A stretch of DNA of 64,000 nt, taken from contig NZ_QVMO01000007.1 of assembly GCF_010501055.1 (NCBI RefSeq), positions 42,883-106,882 on the forward strand. Direction: 5' to 3'. How positions within the stretch are numbered: position 1 is the first letter of the stretch; each line of letters opens with the position of its first letter. The translations under genes and the position numbers were made by a program. The notes under the pieces are model-generated. The model worked only from the letters and a program-made list of their open reading frames with translations. It was not told where the DNA came from and ran no database searches. Positions 62,302 through 64,000 of this stretch are shown here, piece after piece. The DNA comes from Dysgonomonas sp. 521 (GTDB lineage: Bacteria > Bacteroidota > Bacteroidia > Bacteroidales > Dysgonomonadaceae).

Positions 62302-62309
62302 CAAATATA
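62302..62309 (-). promoter_or_regulatory. -7 element for asnB
   Basis: TATATTTG on the minus strand, 40 bp before the ATG at 62261. It fixes the asnB start. Confidence 0.6.
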
Positions 62310-62506
62310 TATCATTTTATTCAAATAAAAAATATTAACAATACTTTTTGATAGATATATAGTTATTTTAATTTCAAAATGACAAGAATAAAATATTTTG
62401 ATTAAAATTTCGTTCTATTTGTACCAAAATCTTAGAGCCTGTTTAGTTCCTATGTTTGTATTTGAATTACGGCGATAGCAAATATGCATAAGCCCACGAG
62501 TATTAT

Positions 62507-62514
62507 TATATTTG
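62507..62514 (+). promoter_or_regulatory. -7 element for the transposase
   Basis: TATATTTG, 36 bp before the transposase ATG. Confidence 0.5.
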
Positions 62515-62550
62515 AGTTTGATTATAATAACATAATAATATTTAGAGCTT

Positions 62551-63633
62551 ATGCAAGAACAAATTAACAAATTAAGTTTCAAAGGACAAAGCATTTATGC
62601 GGGCATTGATGTACATTTACGGAGTTGGTCAGTGACGATTTTGAGCGAACATAATCACCACAAGACGTTTACTCAACCTGCGGATCCGACAAGGCTGGCA
62701 GCTTATTTACATACTCACTTTCCGGGTGGTACTTATTATTCTGTTTATGAGGCAGGCTTTAGTGGTTTCTGGACACATTTCAGATTGGAATCTATGGGAA
62801 TAAAAAATATAGTTGTAAATGCCGCAGATGTTGCCAGCACTCAGAAAGAGAAGCTGCAAAAAGACGATGCTGTGGATAGCCGGAAATTAGCACGGGAACT
62901 CCGTTCAGGAGATTTGTCTGGTATTCATGTTCCATGTATATCGACACTAGAAGATCGTTCTTTAGTGAGAACCCGTTCGGCTTTGGTCAAAGATATGAGT
63001 CGTTTTAAGCAACGTATAAAATCACATTTATACTTTTATGGCGTTCGATTTCCTGACCAATTTGAGAAAAGCGGAACTCATTGGAGCAAACGATTTATGA
63101 AATGGCTCAAGGAAGATATATGCCATAGAGATGGCTGTGGGAAGCATGCTCTTGAAATATTAATAGCAGAAGCAGAGCAACAGCGGAAACTTTTGTTGGA
63201 GGTAACCCGCAAAGTCCGTTCTCTTTCAAACGATGCTAAATATGCGGATAAGATAAGGTTGTTGAGGACTATTCCGGGAATTGGTTTTATCACCTCTATC
63301 TCTCTTTTGACAGAGTTTGAAAATATTAACCGCTTTCATAATACCGACCATTTGGCAGCTTATGTAGGCCTTGTCCCTAACAGGCATACATCAGGGGAGA
63401 AAGAAAATGTGGGAGAAATGACTTTCCGCGGGCATCGCCTGCTTCGCAGTTATCTGATTGAGAGTGCTTGGTTTGCTGCAAGGCTGGATCCGGCTTTGAG
63501 TCTTTGTTTCAATACCTGTTGTAGACGAATGGAATCAAACAAGGCCATTGTGAAGATTGCCAGGAAATTGTTGAATCGCATCTATTATGTATTGAAGAAT
63601 GAAAAAGAATATGTGTGCTCGGTGGTTAAATGA
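62551..63633 (+). CDS. IS110-family transposase (DEDD type)
   Basis: A 360-residue recombinase. N-terminal RuvC-like DEDD domain: GIDVHLRSWSVTIL (Asp), VYEAGFSGFW (Glu), and KDDAVDSRKLAREL (two Asp). A coiled middle follows, then the C-terminal Tnp_20 domain, which has RTIPGIGFITSISLLTEFEN and the catalytic-serine region GLVPNRHTSGEKENVGEMTF. All key residues are present, so the enzyme looks active. IS110 enzymes are guided by a structured RNA from the element's own non-coding end. The long 3' non-coding region here is the best candidate to carry it. Confidence 0.96.
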   Translation: MQEQINKLSFKGQSIYAGIDVHLRSWSVTILSEHNHHKTFTQPADPTRLAAYLHTHFPGGTYYSVYEAGFSGFWTHFRLESMGIKNIVVNAADVASTQKEKLQKDDAVDSRKLARELRSGDLSGIHVPCISTLEDRSLVRTRSALVKDMSRFKQRIKSHLYFYGVRFPDQFEKSGTHWSKRFMKWLKEDICHRDGCGKHALEILIAEAEQQRKLLLEVTRKVRSLSNDAKYADKIRLLRTIPGIGFITSISLLTEFENINRFHNTDHLAAYVGLVPNRHTSGEKENVGEMTFRGHRLLRSYLIESAWFAARLDPALSLCFNTCCRRMESNKAIVKIARKLLNRIYYVLKNEKEYVCSVVK

Positions 63634-63950
63634 GTCCTTGAAAACAATCAATATACTAAAGTGACCGGTAACAGTTTCTTGCAGCTATTTGTCTGCTTTT
63701 CTTAGAATACGGCACTTAAACCTATAAAACTGAAAAGGAAAATGTAGCGAACTGCTTTTAATTGTTTGTCTACTGATAGAAGGTTGTTTTCATAGGATAC
63801 TTACGGAAAAGAAAAACATCAAAAAACGATGGGTTTTCTTAGCCATGAAGCGATATCAGTAACAAATAAAGGACAGCTAAAATTGCCATCCTTTATCAAT
63901 ATGTTACTGCGTAACGCAGGAAGTGTATTGCTGACAAGTTGCTCCCCAGC
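63634..63950 (+). other. 3' non-coding end of the IS110 element with a strong fold
   Basis: About 320 bp without a gene. The clearest structure is a long imperfect hairpin at 63857-63909 (CAGTAAC and ATAAAGGA pairing with TCCTTTAT and GTTACTG), followed by GCGTAACGC. A weaker AAAAC...GTTTT hairpin sits at 63806-63840. Possible guide (bridge) RNA region. Confidence 0.45.
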
Positions 63951-64000
63951 AGAGCCTGTTTCCTCTTCAACTTCCTGATACAAATGTAGTTGTTTTTATG

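Larger units (their letters stand above)
62434..63961 (+). mobile_element. IS110-family insertion sequence, estimated extent
   Basis: The transposase is certain; the ends are estimated. AGAGCCTGTTT occurs at 62434-62444 and again at 63951-63961, one on each side, 1517 bp apart. That fits the 1.2-1.6 kb size of IS110 elements and their lack of long terminal inverted repeats. The left copy also equals the terminus of the local AGAGYCTGTTTA repeats. About 105 non-coding bp precede the gene and about 320 follow it. Confidence 0.5.

Overview
The window is chromosomal DNA of a Bacteroidota bacterium, most likely order Bacteroidales. A Dysgonomonas-like genome would fit, but I cannot fix the genus. 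Grounds: a SusC/SusD pair with a beta-propeller/Y_Y_Y/LuxR-type regulator, a type III glutamine synthetase, DapL, a MurA with Asp in place of the catalytic-loop Cys, and the Bacteroidota -7 promoter word TAnnTTTG in front of most genes. No rRNA, tRNA, CRISPR array or prophage was found.

Layout. 1-8000: susD, susC and their membrane regulator, all on the minus strand. 8000-8960: a gene-free block of nested repeats. 8962-9792: a ROK sugar kinase. 9859-16121: a CzcCBA-type heavy-metal efflux operon with a His-rich adaptor and a small His/Cys-rich protein. 16519-18568: a lipoprotein and a DUF5723 protein. 18634-22318: serA, serC and a DUF1015 gene. 22516-23051: a toxin-antitoxin pair. 23243-26588: pncB, an oxidoreductase remnant, a small lipoprotein, a repeat block and a DUF6891 gene. 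26787-32001: an envelope operon (rfbB, two unknown genes, murB, murA). 32207-33541: gdhA. 33668-34746: a second large repeat block. 34786-40794: a SUI1 protein, an AddA-like helicase-nuclease, a lipoprotein, a creatininase-family amidohydrolase and a UBA-like protein. 41075-43591: clpC. 43958-44653: a third repeat block. 44708-48267: an IMPACT-family protein, mgsA, two NlpC/P60 peptidases and a lipoprotein. 48388-62261: a nitrogen and amino-acid block on the minus strand (gltD, gltB, glnN, dapL, dapF, asnB), interrupted by a GNAT remnant and a giant inverted repeat. 62434-64000: an IS110-family element.

How the genes work together. Ammonia assimilation is covered four ways: gdhA, gltBD, glnN and asnB. 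The product glutamate feeds SerC, and DapL/DapF make the diaminopimelate that peptidoglycan synthesis needs next to MurA/MurB. The NlpC/P60 enzymes would cut the same peptidoglycan.

The most unusual content is between the genes. At least five families of short palindromic or inverted-terminal-repeat elements sit at gene ends and in operon spacers. One family has shared termini (ATGCSAATCARG), perfect 5-bp target duplications, and at least three unrelated cores built from consecutive small hairpins. Two near-identical copies of one element or core stand in tandem, and one core also occurs without the termini. A second item worth checking is a duplicated promoter-linked leader/small-RNA-like element (38469 and 44596). 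A third is a structured 3' non-coding end on the IS110 element that could encode a bridge RNA.
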